Origin: Halomonas sp.
GTDB lineage: Bacteria; Pseudomonadota; Gammaproteobacteria; Pseudomonadales; Halomonadaceae
Length of the DNA stretch: 64,000 nt
Reading direction: 5' to 3'
Assembly: GCF_029263665.1 (NCBI RefSeq)
Contig: NZ_JAJUFQ010000017.1
Coordinates: 36,995-100,994 of the forward strand
Notes under the pieces: generated by a model
What the model was told of the DNA's origin: nothing
Databases searched by the model: none
Seen by the model: only the letters and a program-made list of their open reading frames with translations
Made by a program: the position numbers and the translations under genes
Part shown: positions 40,372 through 47,963 of the stretch, one piece after another
How positions within the stretch are numbered: the first letter of the stretch is position 1
Layout: each line of letters begins with the position of its first letter

Positions 40372-40372
40372 T

Positions 40373-40903
40373 GTGCGAGTCGTTATAGACACCAACATCC
40401 TAGTACAATTCATGTGTGACGCAGATCCGGTCGACTTGAAAGACCCTGAGACTGGCAAAATGGTGGAGCGGGCCTCTGCTCGAGCTAACGCGCTTGTGGA
40501 GATGATCGATCAACGCAATGGAGTTGTCATTATCCCTGCTCCAGTTCTAGCCGAGTATCTGATTGGAATCAGCCAGGATGCATATCAGGCACAGTTGGAC
40601 TTAATGAATAGCTTCTCTTGCATCGAGATTTCACCCTTCGATGATATGTCCGCGATAGAGTGCGCTTTGCTTGTAGATGAGCAAGAGCACAAGGTGCTAG
40701 ATCCAAATGCCACAAAAGCTAAATTGCGTTTTGATCGGCAGATACTAGCGATTGCCTTAGCCAATGGGGCTGATGAACTGTGGACACATGACAAAGGCCT
40801 TTTCTTCAAGGCTAAGGCATCAGGCGTGACAACCAAATCTTTGGCAAAAATTGCTCCTCTGCCTGACCAAAAGAGCTTAGACCTCCCTCCTGACGAAGAC
40901 TGA
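40373..40903 (+). CDS. PIN-domain ribonuclease
   Basis: A 176-residue protein with the four acidic PIN positions: Asp in RVVIDTNILVQFM (residue 6), Glu in PAPVLAEYLIG, Asp in LRFDRQILAIALANGADELWTHD, and the final Asp of THDKGLF. PIN proteins cut RNA and often serve as toxins (VapC type). It starts at a GTG one base after the upstream stop, which suggests coupling and low expression. The protein is larger than most VapC toxins (about 130-150 residues) and its partner is not a usual VapB. Confidence 0.85.
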   Translation: MRVVIDTNILVQFMCDADPVDLKDPETGKMVERASARANALVEMIDQRNGVVIIPAPVLAEYLIGISQDAYQAQLDLMNSFSCIEISPFDDMSAIECALLVDEQEHKVLDPNATKAKLRFDRQILAIALANGADELWTHDKGLFFKAKASGVTTKSLAKIAPLPDQKSLDLPPDED

Positions 40904-40966
40904 TATATACGCTTCAGCCCTGCTGAAGCGAGAGATATTTGTCGCCAATCTGATACACTTCAATAT

Positions 40967-41065
40967 GGTGCCGTGAACCAGGAAATCTGGTTGATGCCTT
41001 CGCACTCGGTTTGCGGCACCAACCTCTTCCTTGGCCTTCCTATCCGCCCTCGAGGCGGTTTTTTT
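40967..41065 (+). ncRNA. C4-type antisense RNA candidate
   Basis: An outer stem GGTGCCG (40967-40973) with CGGCACC (41014-41020) encloses a hairpin AACCAG-GAAAT-CTGGTT and a single-stranded GATGCCTTCGCACTC. This layout and loop sequence match my memory of the C4 antisense RNA of P1/P7-like and many other phages, which blocks antirepressor expression. An upstream TTGTCG and CAATAT, 16 bases apart (40940-40966), fit a promoter, and an intrinsic terminator ends the unit. The 3' AACCTC can pair with the AGGAGGTTT ribosome site of the BRO antirepressor, though that is only six bases. Confidence 0.6.
41044..41065 (+). terminator. Rho-independent terminator after C4-type RNA
   Basis: CCGCC-CTCGA-GGCGG followed by seven or more T. 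It separates the small RNA and PIN module from the PL-like promoter downstream. Confidence 0.88.
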
Positions 41066-41137
41066 GTGCCTGCTTAAAATAGGTTTTTACCCACCAGTCT
41101 CATTTTCGAGTGACGTTTACCTGCCTGACAATAAAAA

Positions 41138-41179
41138 TTACCCAAAGGTATTGACCAATAATTACCTATAGGTAATCAT
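41138..41179 (+). promoter_or_regulatory. PL-like promoter with CI/Cro operators
   Basis: Operators TTACCCAAAGGTAT (41138-41151) and the perfect palindrome TTACCTATAGGTAA (41162-41175) repeat the right-cluster consensus at 24-base spacing. TTGACC at 41151-41156 and TAATCA at 41173-41178 form the promoter (16-base spacer). A weaker half-site, TTACCTGCC, lies at 41117. Confidence 0.88.
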
Positions 41180-41213
41180 CTAAAGCAAAGCTTCAGGGCA
41201 GATAGGGGTAATC

Positions 41214-41597
41214 ATGCAAAACACAAATTCAATCGAGTTCGCTGGATGGCGTTGCCGATACGGGAAGCGAGGCAGCAATCTACCAACCGCCAAACAAGTC
41301 ACAGTTCTAGCGGGATTAGCCTCCGGCATGACTCAGAAGGAAATTGCCCGTAAGCGAGGCATATCCCCCTCAACCGTCAAAAGCACTGCGGAAGCAATGT
41401 ACTGCCGCCTACGTGCTGTGCGTGCTACAGATGCAGTATCGAAAGCCATTCGTCGCGGCTGGATAGCCCCGCTGGTGCTTGTCCTCCTGATCAGCGACAT
41501 GCACCACCAGGCGTACCGCGTGCGCCAGCCAAACCGCTCTCGCGAAACCACCACCTTTGTGCGCATCGCTCGGAAATTCGAGGGGGTGATCGTATGA
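41214..41597 (+). CDS. LuxR-type HTH protein
   Basis: A 127-residue protein with a GerE/LuxR-type DNA-binding helix-turn-helix: LPTAKQVTVLAGLASGMTQKEIARKRGISPSTVKSTAEAMYCRLRAV. A hydrophobic segment (APLVLVLLISDM) and a basic tail follow. It has no sensor domain. First gene of the PL-type operon, so it may act early, in the place of lambda N or CIII, as a regulator of later genes. Function inferred. Confidence 0.8.
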   Translation: MQNTNSIEFAGWRCRYGKRGSNLPTAKQVTVLAGLASGMTQKEIARKRGISPSTVKSTAEAMYCRLRAVRATDAVSKAIRRGWIAPLVLVLLISDMHHQAYRVRQPNRSRETTTFVRIARKFEGVIV

Positions 41598-41878
41598 ACC
41601 CCATCGACATTCAGGAATACCAGATCGCCAAGCGGGTGGTTGGAACCATTGTTGGTGGCGCCAGCGTTCTTCTACTGCTGTCGGCTTTCCTCGTAGTTCT
41701 TCATCAAGACAGAGCCATGGAAGCGGCCATAGAAATTCAGTACTGCAGTGAGGTCAGCATTTGGCGCGCAGAGGCTGATAGAGGCATTCCCGCCATCGAC
41801 CGTACTGGCCACCCCGATTACCGCGGCATTGCCGATCGGCAGTGCCCTGGCATCAGAACAGATCTCGCATCTCATTAG
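41594..41878 (+). CDS. Small single-pass membrane protein
   Basis: A 94-residue protein with one membrane helix (VVGTIVGGASVLLLLSAFLVVLH) and a soluble tail with two Cys (QYCSEVS and RQCPGIR). Coupled to the LuxR-type gene by an ATGA overlap. Small membrane proteins of this type are common in early left operons; function unknown. Confidence 0.65.
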   Translation: MNPIDIQEYQIAKRVVGTIVGGASVLLLLSAFLVVLHQDRAMEAAIEIQYCSEVSIWRAEADRGIPAIDRTGHPDYRGIADRQCPGIRTDLASH

Positions 41879-42073
41879 ATTGCACGGTGCGGTCGCCCTG
41901 CCCGCAGCAGGGTCTCGCTCGGGGTGTCAGCTGGTCTATGTGCCACCGGGATCACGAGCAAAACGCCAGCAGCTGGTGATGGATAGCCCCTTCTATCTGG
42001 GCACCAGCAACCTTTACTTCCCTGCGTTTTCCGGCCCTCGGGCCGGGCTGTTCAAGCAACAAGGAGCACGCCC

Positions 42074-43024
42074 ATGTGGTTCAAGAACGTGATCATCTAC
42101 AAGCTCCATGCCGCCGCCTCAATTGATGTCGGAAAACTGGAAACCGCCCTGTACGAGCAAGCATTCCGTCCCCTGGGTAGTAGCGAAGCACGCCGGATTG
42201 GTTGGACATTCCCTGCTGGCCGTGAAGGTGCTCAGCACCTGCATGAGCTGCAGGGGCAACGCCTCATGACGGCCATGCGCCAGGAGCGGATCCTCCCGCC
42301 TTCAGTGGTGCGTGACGAAGTTGAAGAGCGCGCAGCCAATATCGAAACCCAGGAAGGCCGCAAACTACGTCGCCAGGAAAAGCAGGCGATTAAAGAGCAG
42401 GTATACGAAGAGCTGCTACCTCGTGCCTTCGTTCGCACCCAGCGTACTGACCTTTGGTGGGATACCCAGCGCCAGCTCTTGGCTGTGGCCACCTCGAGCC
42501 GAAAGCGTGCTGAGGAAGTGCTCGACTTACTGCGCGAGTCGTTGGGCAGCCTCAAGGTCACCCCTCTTGCCACACAGTCTCTGCCTATCCGCGCCATGAC
42601 GACCTGGCTGACAGACCCAGGCACTCGCCCTGCCGACATGGTCATGGGTGACCAGGTGGAGCTCAAGGCCAAAGGGGATGACGGTGTGGTCCGCGGTCGT
42701 CAGGTCGATCTGGATAGCGATGACATGCAAAAGCTCCTGGAGAGTGAACGCCAGGCCAGCAAGCTTGCCTTGGGCATCGAGGGACGTATCCATTTTGTCC
42801 TGCACGAAGATCTGGCCATCAAGGCCATCACCTTCGATGACGCCCTCATCGATGAGGCTAACCAGGCAGATGACGGAGATGACGCAATCATCCGCCTTGA
42901 AACCGACTTCCTCCTGATGGCCCAGGCACTCAGAGACAGCATTGATCGCCTGGTTCAGTGGATGGGTGGCGAGGCTCAGCAGTACGGCGCCAGCCACAAG
43001 GATGATCTGCTGAGGACCGCATAA
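42074..43024 (+). CDS. rdgC: Recombination-associated protein RdgC
   Basis: A 316-residue RdgC-family protein: MWFKNVIIYKL at the start, RRIGWTFPAGREG, DLWWDTQRQLLAVATSSRKRAEEVLDLLRESLGSL and SLPIRAMTTWLTDPG are all family landmarks. RdgC forms a ring around DNA and restrains RecA. In a phage early operon it may tune recombination or RecA-driven induction. AAGGAG precedes the ATG. The 195 bases upstream hold only a small GGCCC/GGGCC hairpin. Confidence 0.92.
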   Translation: MWFKNVIIYKLHAAASIDVGKLETALYEQAFRPLGSSEARRIGWTFPAGREGAQHLHELQGQRLMTAMRQERILPPSVVRDEVEERAANIETQEGRKLRRQEKQAIKEQVYEELLPRAFVRTQRTDLWWDTQRQLLAVATSSRKRAEEVLDLLRESLGSLKVTPLATQSLPIRAMTTWLTDPGTRPADMVMGDQVELKAKGDDGVVRGRQVDLDSDDMQKLLESERQASKLALGIEGRIHFVLHEDLAIKAITFDDALIDEANQADDGDDAIIRLETDFLLMAQALRDSIDRLVQWMGGEAQQYGASHKDDLLRTA

Positions 43025-43026
43025 CC

Positions 43027-43458
43027 ATGGCTCGCAACTGGACCAAGTGGGAACGATCGGAATACGACCGGCTCGAGGAGCTGTATCAGGCATGTCTGTC
43101 CTATCGGCAAATTGCCAAGCTCATGGGGAAGACATTCAACCAAGTGAGGGGCATGGCTGATTGCCTTGGACTCCGTGACCCGAACAGGCCGAACCCGAAG
43201 ACCCGCACTGACTGGGACGAGATAGACGCCATCATTGTCGATTGCGTCGAAGTTGAAGGTATGTGCGCGCCTCAGATTTCCCAGCGGCTTGGTGCCCTGG
43301 GCAAGCAGATGTGTTCAGAGACGGTGCTGAAGCGCTTAAAGGGCATGCCGGAAGTACACAGGGAAGCAAGGCGTAACGCGGCAAAGAAGCGCGCCACCGC
43401 TTCAAGGATCTATTGGGCGCGCCAGCGTGCGAAGCGCCAGCAGGAGGCATCGGCATGA
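43027..43458 (+). CDS. HTH protein with SANT-like start
   Basis: A 143-residue basic protein. Residues 3-50 (NWTKWERSEYDRLEELYQACLSYRQIAKLMGKTFNQVRGMADCLGL) have the W-start helix-turn-helix pattern seen six times in the protein at 1311-2426. A second HTH-like unit, WDEIDAIIVDCVEVEGMCAPQISQRLGAL, follows. It starts 2 bases after rdgC. DNA binding is likely; the target is unknown. Confidence 0.72.
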   Translation: MARNWTKWERSEYDRLEELYQACLSYRQIAKLMGKTFNQVRGMADCLGLRDPNRPNPKTRTDWDEIDAIIVDCVEVEGMCAPQISQRLGALGKQMCSETVLKRLKGMPEVHREARRNAAKKRATASRIYWARQRAKRQQEASA

Positions 43459-43637
43459 ACAGCAAGCAAGCTGATAAAGCCCGGCAACAGCTCGAGCAGT
43501 TTGCTCGCCAGCACCAAGGGCTACTTCAAGCTGGGCTTCATATTCTCCCAGTCTTCGAGGCTTTCAATCCTGTAGTCCTCGGTATTAGGGGCGTTACTGA
43601 AACGGTTCTCAGCAATAATGGTATCTCCATCTTTTAG
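43455..43637 (+). CDS. Small protein, possibly truncated
   Basis: A 60-residue reading, MNSKQADKARQQLEQFARQHQGLLQAGLHILPVFEAFNP then a less natural tail. The start overlaps the previous stop (ATGA), so the first 35 codons look like a true operon gene. From about 43,560 it coincides with the minus-strand gene that ends at 43,521, which suggests an insertion cut off its original 3' end. Confidence 0.45.
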   Translation: MNSKQADKARQQLEQFARQHQGLLQAGLHILPVFEAFNPVVLGIRGVTETVLSNNGISIF

Positions 43638-43742
43638 AGCCGAGTCAATCGAGCTGATCAGAGTTTGACTTTCAGCTTTTTCAGGGTTTGCGAGAGCTTC
43701 AGCTATATCTGATGAGTCTATATAGATTGTTTCGTCAGCCAT
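43521..43742 (-). CDS. Small acidic protein, divergent from XRE gene
   Basis: A 73-residue acidic protein (MADETIYIDSSDIAEALANPEKAESQTLISSIDSALKDGDTIIAENRFSNAPNTEDYRIESLEDW). GAAGGA precedes the start. It is the only minus-strand gene inside the plus-strand PL operon, with a 51-base divergent gap to an antidote-like gene, so the two were probably gained together. Its acidity and size fit an antitoxin or a DNA-mimic anti-defence protein. No family recognised. Confidence 0.5.
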   Translation of the reverse strand: MADETIYIDSSDIAEALANPEKAESQTLISSIDSALKDGDTIIAENRFSNAPNTEDYRIESLEDWENMKPSLK

Positions 43743-43793
43743 TTTTGCATTCCTTCGAATAGGCTTTTGGTGTGAGCACTTAAAAAGTAGCAG

Positions 43794-44132
43794 ATGGGTA
43801 AGTATTTCACTGAGCAGACATCAGTCTATGAGTCATCATTACAAATAAGAGGCGAAAGTATAGTGAAAGACGTCAATGTTGAGCTGTCCGTGGCAGTAGC
43901 CAGCGGCGATGCCGGACAGATCATGAAAGTTCTATCGAACCTGGCTCGTGACGAGCTCGGCATGACGAAGTTGGCGAATGCCACCGGCCTTGCCAGAGGC
44001 AACCTGTACCGAATTTTGCGTGAGGACGGTAACCCGACCCTCTCCACACTGCTGCTGATTCTCGATGCGCTGGACCTCAAGTTAAGCATTACAGCCAAGC
44101 CGACCGAGGAAGGTGCATGTCACAGCAGGTAA
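43794..44132 (+). CDS. XRE-type addiction-module antidote-like protein
   Basis: A 112-residue protein ending with an HTH of the HigA/addiction-module antidote type: IMKVLSNLARDELGMTKLANATGLARGNLYRILREDGNPTLSTLLLILDALDLKLSITAKP. No toxin of the HigB type is adjacent. It lacks a clear ribosome site at 43794; a GTG at 43863 (KDVNVELSVAVASGD) is an alternative start. Its divergent neighbour is a small acidic protein. Confidence 0.7.
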   Translation: MGKYFTEQTSVYESSLQIRGESIVKDVNVELSVAVASGDAGQIMKVLSNLARDELGMTKLANATGLARGNLYRILREDGNPTLSTLLLILDALDLKLSITAKPTEEGACHSR

Positions 44133-44641
44133 CACATACCCATCGTCAACTCGGCGGACGCTTTGCACTGGTCGCTGAGCATGCAGGCACGGGTGCACTG
44201 GAAGGCCAGGGAGTGGCCATCTACCTCGACATTGACAAGGACATAACTAGCGCCACCACAACTGACGACTGGCGCCAGCAATGGCGTCCCATCGCAAAGG
44301 ACGATTGCCCAGTGTGTCTCGGTACCGGTACCGACCAAATCAAGGGCAATAAGCGCAGGCCATGCGGTGGGTGTTTTGGGCTGGGCAAGGTCAAGGGCGA
44401 TGGGGAAACGCCGGGAGACATGTGGGAGCTGGCGACGGTGGCCACGGGCATCATCCAGCGCCAGCTGCAGGAGCTCGGTCAGTTGCATGAAATGGTTGCC
44501 CAGCCAGAACTACAGAGCGCCATCCAGGTGTTGCAGCAGCGCCAGCACGAAGCAGAGCTGAACGCGATAGCTCGCAGCGAGCAGCAATGGCGGAACGGTC
44601 AAGGCCGAGCGGCTGGCGGTCGAAGGCATACGGGAGATTGA
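44117..44641 (+). CDS. Phage protein with DnaJ-type Cys repeats
   Basis: A 174-residue protein with a zinc-binding segment DDCPVCLGTGTDQIKGNKRRPCGGCFGLGKVKG, two CxxCxGxG-like motifs as in the DnaJ central domain. A helical Gln-rich C-terminus follows (QRQLQELGQLHEMVAQPELQSAIQVLQQRQHEAELN). GAGGAA lies upstream of the ATG. It overlaps the antidote-like gene by 16 bases. Role unknown; RNA or protein binding is plausible. Confidence 0.65.
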   Translation: MSQQVTHTHRQLGGRFALVAEHAGTGALEGQGVAIYLDIDKDITSATTTDDWRQQWRPIAKDDCPVCLGTGTDQIKGNKRRPCGGCFGLGKVKGDGETPGDMWELATVATGIIQRQLQELGQLHEMVAQPELQSAIQVLQQRQHEAELNAIARSEQQWRNGQGRAAGGRRHTGD

Positions 44642-44642
44642 T

Positions 44643-44837
44643 ATGGCTCGTAACAGGTGGGTGCTCAAGAAGAAGGTTGCCGAACTATTCGGCTACAGCG
44701 AAACCGCCATCGATCACAAGCGTAAAGATGGCACATGGCCAGAAGGCCGCCTATGGCGCAAAGCACCAGATGGACGGGTGTTCTATAACGTTGAGGAGAT
44801 CGACAAGTGGGTCGAAAGTCTGCCACTGAGAGCCTGA
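44643..44837 (+). CDS. Excisionase-like protein
   Basis: A 64-residue MerR-like winged HTH (RWVLKKKVAELFGYSETAIDHKRKDGTWPEGRLWRKAPDGRVFYNVEEIDKWV), the typical form of small phage excisionases that bend DNA and direct integrase to excise. It overlaps the integrase start by 31 bases, so the two are coupled. GGGAGA stands before the start. Confidence 0.85.
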   Translation: MARNRWVLKKKVAELFGYSETAIDHKRKDGTWPEGRLWRKAPDGRVFYNVEEIDKWVESLPLRA

Positions 44838-46096
44838 CCCCCGCCCTGCGGGAGTTATTGTCCAAGCACCCAGGAGTAGAAGTTCATGGACCAAGCCTAA
44901 GAATCTGGTTCATGTGGCGTGGCAAGAGGTGCCGCGAGAGCATTGGCCTGATTCCCACGCGAGCCAACATCAAACATGCAGCTCAACAGCGGGCAGCGGT
45001 CACACATGCTATCAAGCTTGGTACATTCGACTATGCAGAGTGGTTTCCGGATTCAAAGCATGTTGATGGCAAAGGGCCTGTTCGGAATGCCCGCGTCCAG
45101 GAGGTTGCTGAGCGCTATCTCAAATTGAAGAGCGTCGATATCACCACTGACACGGAATATCGCTACAAAGCAGCATTGGACGAAGTGTGCACGGTGATCG
45201 GGAACGACCTATTGATAGGCACTGTCACTCCTGAAGATATCCAACAGATGCGAGGAGAGCTCGCCGCAACTCGCCAGGTAAGCACCGTCAACAACTACCT
45301 CGCCACGGCTAGAGGTTTTCTCGAATGGTGCAAGACAAACGGCTATACCGATAAGGACCTGGCTGCTGCTGCCGAACGCATTCGCGCTGAAGATGTGGAT
45401 CCAGATCCATTCACCCAGCCAGAGTTTCGAAAGCTCATCGAAAAAGGGTGCCTGCATGAGCAAGATGTAGCAGCTCTCACATTGGCGATATATACCGGAC
45501 TGCGACCAGGTGAAATATGCGGCCTAGCCCGTGAGGATGTAGATCTGGAGTCAGGTTGCCTGACTGTCAGGCGGTCAGTCACTCGCCGCAACCAGGTGAA
45601 GGTGCCAAAGACACGCCAGAGCCGTGATCGAGTCATCTGGCTATTACCTCCAGCCCTAGAAGCTGCACGTGTGCTGCACGAGCAGACAAAGGACTTGAAA
45701 CCAGAAACTACTGAGGTGGCCATCACTCGGCATCAAAGCCGAACCGATACCGTCACACCATTGATCAGCCCGACTATCCAAGCCAGGCAGCCGATCATAA
45801 ATCGCTGGATGAATCCCCATACGTGGGGTGTGAAGCTGACCAAGCTAATGAAGCGTGCCGACATTCGGCACCGGAGACCGTACCAGACACGACACACCTA
45901 TGCATGCTGGTCCCTAACGGCTCATGGCAACCTTGCGTTCATTGCCAAACAGATGGGGCACAAGGACTACTCTATGTTGGTCAAGGTCTATGCCAGGTGG
46001 ATCGACAGCGAGAGTCAGGATGAGGCCGCACGCATCTGGACCGAGATGAAAAAAGCAGGTGCTCTTATGCCAATGTTGCCCACTTCCGAAGGCTGA
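44807..46096 (+). CDS. Tyrosine recombinase (phage integrase)
   Basis: A 429-residue integrase. An arm-binding N-terminal region (WRGKRCRESIGLIPTRANIKHAAQQRAAVTHAIKLGTFDYAEWFP, as in DUF3596-type arms) is followed by a core-binding helical domain and the catalytic domain. The latter shows Arg in YTGLRPGEICGLAREDV, RPYQTRHTYACWSL, MGHKDYSMLVKVYARW with the nucleophile Tyr near residue 394. The GTG at 44807 has GAGGAGA upstream. A terminator follows 20 bases after the stop. Confidence 0.95.
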   Translation: MGRKSATESLTPALRELLSKHPGVEVHGPSLRIWFMWRGKRCRESIGLIPTRANIKHAAQQRAAVTHAIKLGTFDYAEWFPDSKHVDGKGPVRNARVQEVAERYLKLKSVDITTDTEYRYKAALDEVCTVIGNDLLIGTVTPEDIQQMRGELAATRQVSTVNNYLATARGFLEWCKTNGYTDKDLAAAAERIRAEDVDPDPFTQPEFRKLIEKGCLHEQDVAALTLAIYTGLRPGEICGLAREDVDLESGCLTVRRSVTRRNQVKVPKTRQSRDRVIWLLPPALEAARVLHEQTKDLKPETTEVAITRHQSRTDTVTPLISPTIQARQPIINRWMNPHTWGVKLTKLMKRADIRHRRPYQTRHTYACWSLTAHGNLAFIAKQMGHKDYSMLVKVYARWIDSESQDEAARIWTEMKKAGALMPMLPTSEG

Positions 46097-46116
46097 GAGA
46101 ATTCCCGACCCTAATC

Positions 46117-46142
46117 GGCCAGGGCTTCATTCTGCCCTGGCC
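46117..46142 (+). terminator. Integrase terminator
   Basis: GGCCAGGGC and GCCCTGGCC pair around TTCATTCT. It separates the integrase from the convergent HIRAN/HipA pair. Confidence 0.75.
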
Positions 46143-46149
46143 TCACACA

Positions 46150-46899
46150 TCAGATGAAAGCTGCAAAAGAGCGGAGCAAGGGAGGTGACTCCGACCCTCT
46201 GGCTATGTGCGTAAGCACGTAGATCAATGGACGATCAGGAGACCCATTTTTTCTGAAGATCTCCCCTCGCACTTCAGCACCATCTTCAAAGGCCCGATGG
46301 AGGACATCCACGCACCCCTTGGGGACAAACCCAAGTTTCCTACCTTGAGACTCAATACGAATTGCTTTCGAATCAAAGGAATTAGTTGGATCTGACCGGA
46401 AGGTTATGGAGTCCCCCTCCTTCAAGTCATCTGCACTTATCTCGGTTTCATGTCGAAAGCCAGCTATCTCTATCAAAAACTCGAAGCGCTCTGGCGGCTC
46501 ATCAAATGGATGTACGAGCTCAAAGCCATCATTAGGAAGCTTCGCCCCTGTATAGCCCAGCAGCGCAAAGTCACTGACATCTGATGATGGGTTGATGGCA
46601 AAGTGCTGCAGGTACTTGCCAAAGTCACTCCGATTGCGAGGCGGAAGCCGACGCATGAAGGCTTCCAGCACCTGATGTGAGTGTTCTTGATGCTTCAATG
46701 GAAATGCTGGATATCCGTGAAAACCCAGTTCTTTTGCTTTGATAAACTCAGCGCCCTCCAGGTCGTATTTCAGCACGACCTGATTCCCCTGCTTCACAAT
46801 CTGCCCCACGTAGAAGCGAGAGCGGCTTTTGCTCTCACGAGCCTGCCAAAATAGCAGCAGACGGTGTGGTTCCACGATGTGTTCTATGAAGCGGTCCAT
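46150..46899 (-). CDS. HIRAN-domain protein
   Basis: A 249-residue protein. The N-terminal 140 residues are unknown (LFWQARESKSRSRFYVGQIVKQG, then HQVLEAFMRRLPPRNRSDFGKYLQHFAI). Residues 150-235 look like a HIRAN domain: EIAGFRHETEISADDLKEGDSITFRSDPTNSFDSKAIRIESQGRKLGFVPKG. HIRAN domains bind 3' ends or damaged DNA. It begins one base after the stop of the HipA-like gene, so the two form an operon. A sensor role for the kinase is an attractive inference. Confidence 0.8.
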   Translation of the reverse strand: MDRFIEHIVEPHRLLLFWQARESKSRSRFYVGQIVKQGNQVVLKYDLEGAEFIKAKELGFHGYPAFPLKHQEHSHQVLEAFMRRLPPRNRSDFGKYLQHFAINPSSDVSDFALLGYTGAKLPNDGFELVHPFDEPPERFEFLIEIAGFRHETEISADDLKEGDSITFRSDPTNSFDSKAIRIESQGRKLGFVPKGCVDVLHRAFEDGAEVRGEIFRKNGSPDRPLIYVLTHIARGSESPPLLRSFAAFI

Positions 46900-46900
46900 G

Positions 46901-47896
46901 TTAGGTCTCCAGAGCCTGAATTAAGCGCTCTCTCCTAGCGAGGGTTAAAAACTGTACAAACTCAGCGTTTTCTTGAGTGAAAGGGGCCGGCATGTCTGTG
47001 AATTTTGTGAAGCCGCTCAGGATACCCCAAAGATCCTCTTCATCCCACTGCCTCAAGCGGTTAATAAGCAGGTCCTTGACTTCAGGATAGCTCTCACCGA
47101 AGCGCTCAACACCTTCAATCAGCCGTAAGCGTTTACGGTCATGCAACGACCAACGCATGTGATGCTCCCCTTTACGGAGATAGGCAGCAAACTCGTTGGG
47201 GTCACGCATCTTGCGACGAGCCACTTCTGGAAGCAGCTCATGCCCAAGGCTAGTGCCATTATCGAAATAGGGACTAAACCTCACAGACTTGCCGTCGGGC
47301 GTGACAATCAGTCCCCAGTTTTCCTGATGCCTGTCCGTATTGCCGATAAGAGCATCAAAGCAAAGGCAAAGTCCCCAGTACTCTTCCCAACTGTGAGTCA
47401 GCCTACCTGTGCGGTATAAAAAAAGTGCTAATCGTTGGATAGTCCCAAAATTGTGCTGACGCCCTTTGTCACGGTCATAACCTGGAATGAGATGCTGCAT
47501 CAGGTCACCGCCGGCTATGTATAGCTCGCCCTCTTGCCCAGGATAATCCATGAACCACTCGTTAATCGTACCAGGCTCACCGCTATCAGAATCGATCGCA
47601 ACAAACACTGGAGGAAGGGAGAGCTTCATCAACCGACCAATTCGAAATGCTATCGCTTCAGACCAGTATTGAGCTGGATGCCGCGGACGCCCGGGTTGCT
47701 TTGCACTCTTAATCGCTTCCTTGAAAAGGTATCGATGCCTAGGGATGCAGAAGGGTTGAGGTGCTGGATCTGGACACAAGCGCAAACTCTTGTCTCTCGC
47801 ACCCACAGGATAAACGCCGTGAGTTCCAGAGGTGGGCCAATCAACAATATCAATCACCTGGTCTTCATTCTGATCTACCCCCCCACGATCAATCAT
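46901..47896 (-). CDS. HipA-like kinase
   Basis: A 331-residue protein with the HipA C-terminal kinase features: a likely ATP-binding Lys in HRYLFKEAIKSA, the catalytic loop ALIGNTDRHQENWGLI (Asp and Asn), and the metal-binding Asp in VRFSPYFDNGTSLGHELL. It lacks the usual HipA N-terminal subdomain and is shorter than HipA (about 440), and no HipB gene is present. GAGGAG precedes the ATG at 47896. HipA kinases phosphorylate tRNA synthetases or other targets and arrest growth. Here the partner is a HIRAN protein, on the chromosomal side of the integrase. Confidence 0.82.
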   Translation of the reverse strand: MIDRGGVDQNEDQVIDIVDWPTSGTHGVYPVGARDKSLRLCPDPAPQPFCIPRHRYLFKEAIKSAKQPGRPRHPAQYWSEAIAFRIGRLMKLSLPPVFVAIDSDSGEPGTINEWFMDYPGQEGELYIAGGDLMQHLIPGYDRDKGRQHNFGTIQRLALFLYRTGRLTHSWEEYWGLCLCFDALIGNTDRHQENWGLIVTPDGKSVRFSPYFDNGTSLGHELLPEVARRKMRDPNEFAAYLRKGEHHMRWSLHDRKRLRLIEGVERFGESYPEVKDLLINRLRQWDEEDLWGILSGFTKFTDMPAPFTQENAEFVQFLTLARRERLIQALET

Positions 47897-47963
47897 CTGC
47901 ACTCCTCTATCCCTAACGCTAAGAGCTCATTAAGCACCGCAGGTCATGCCAAACTCAACCTGC

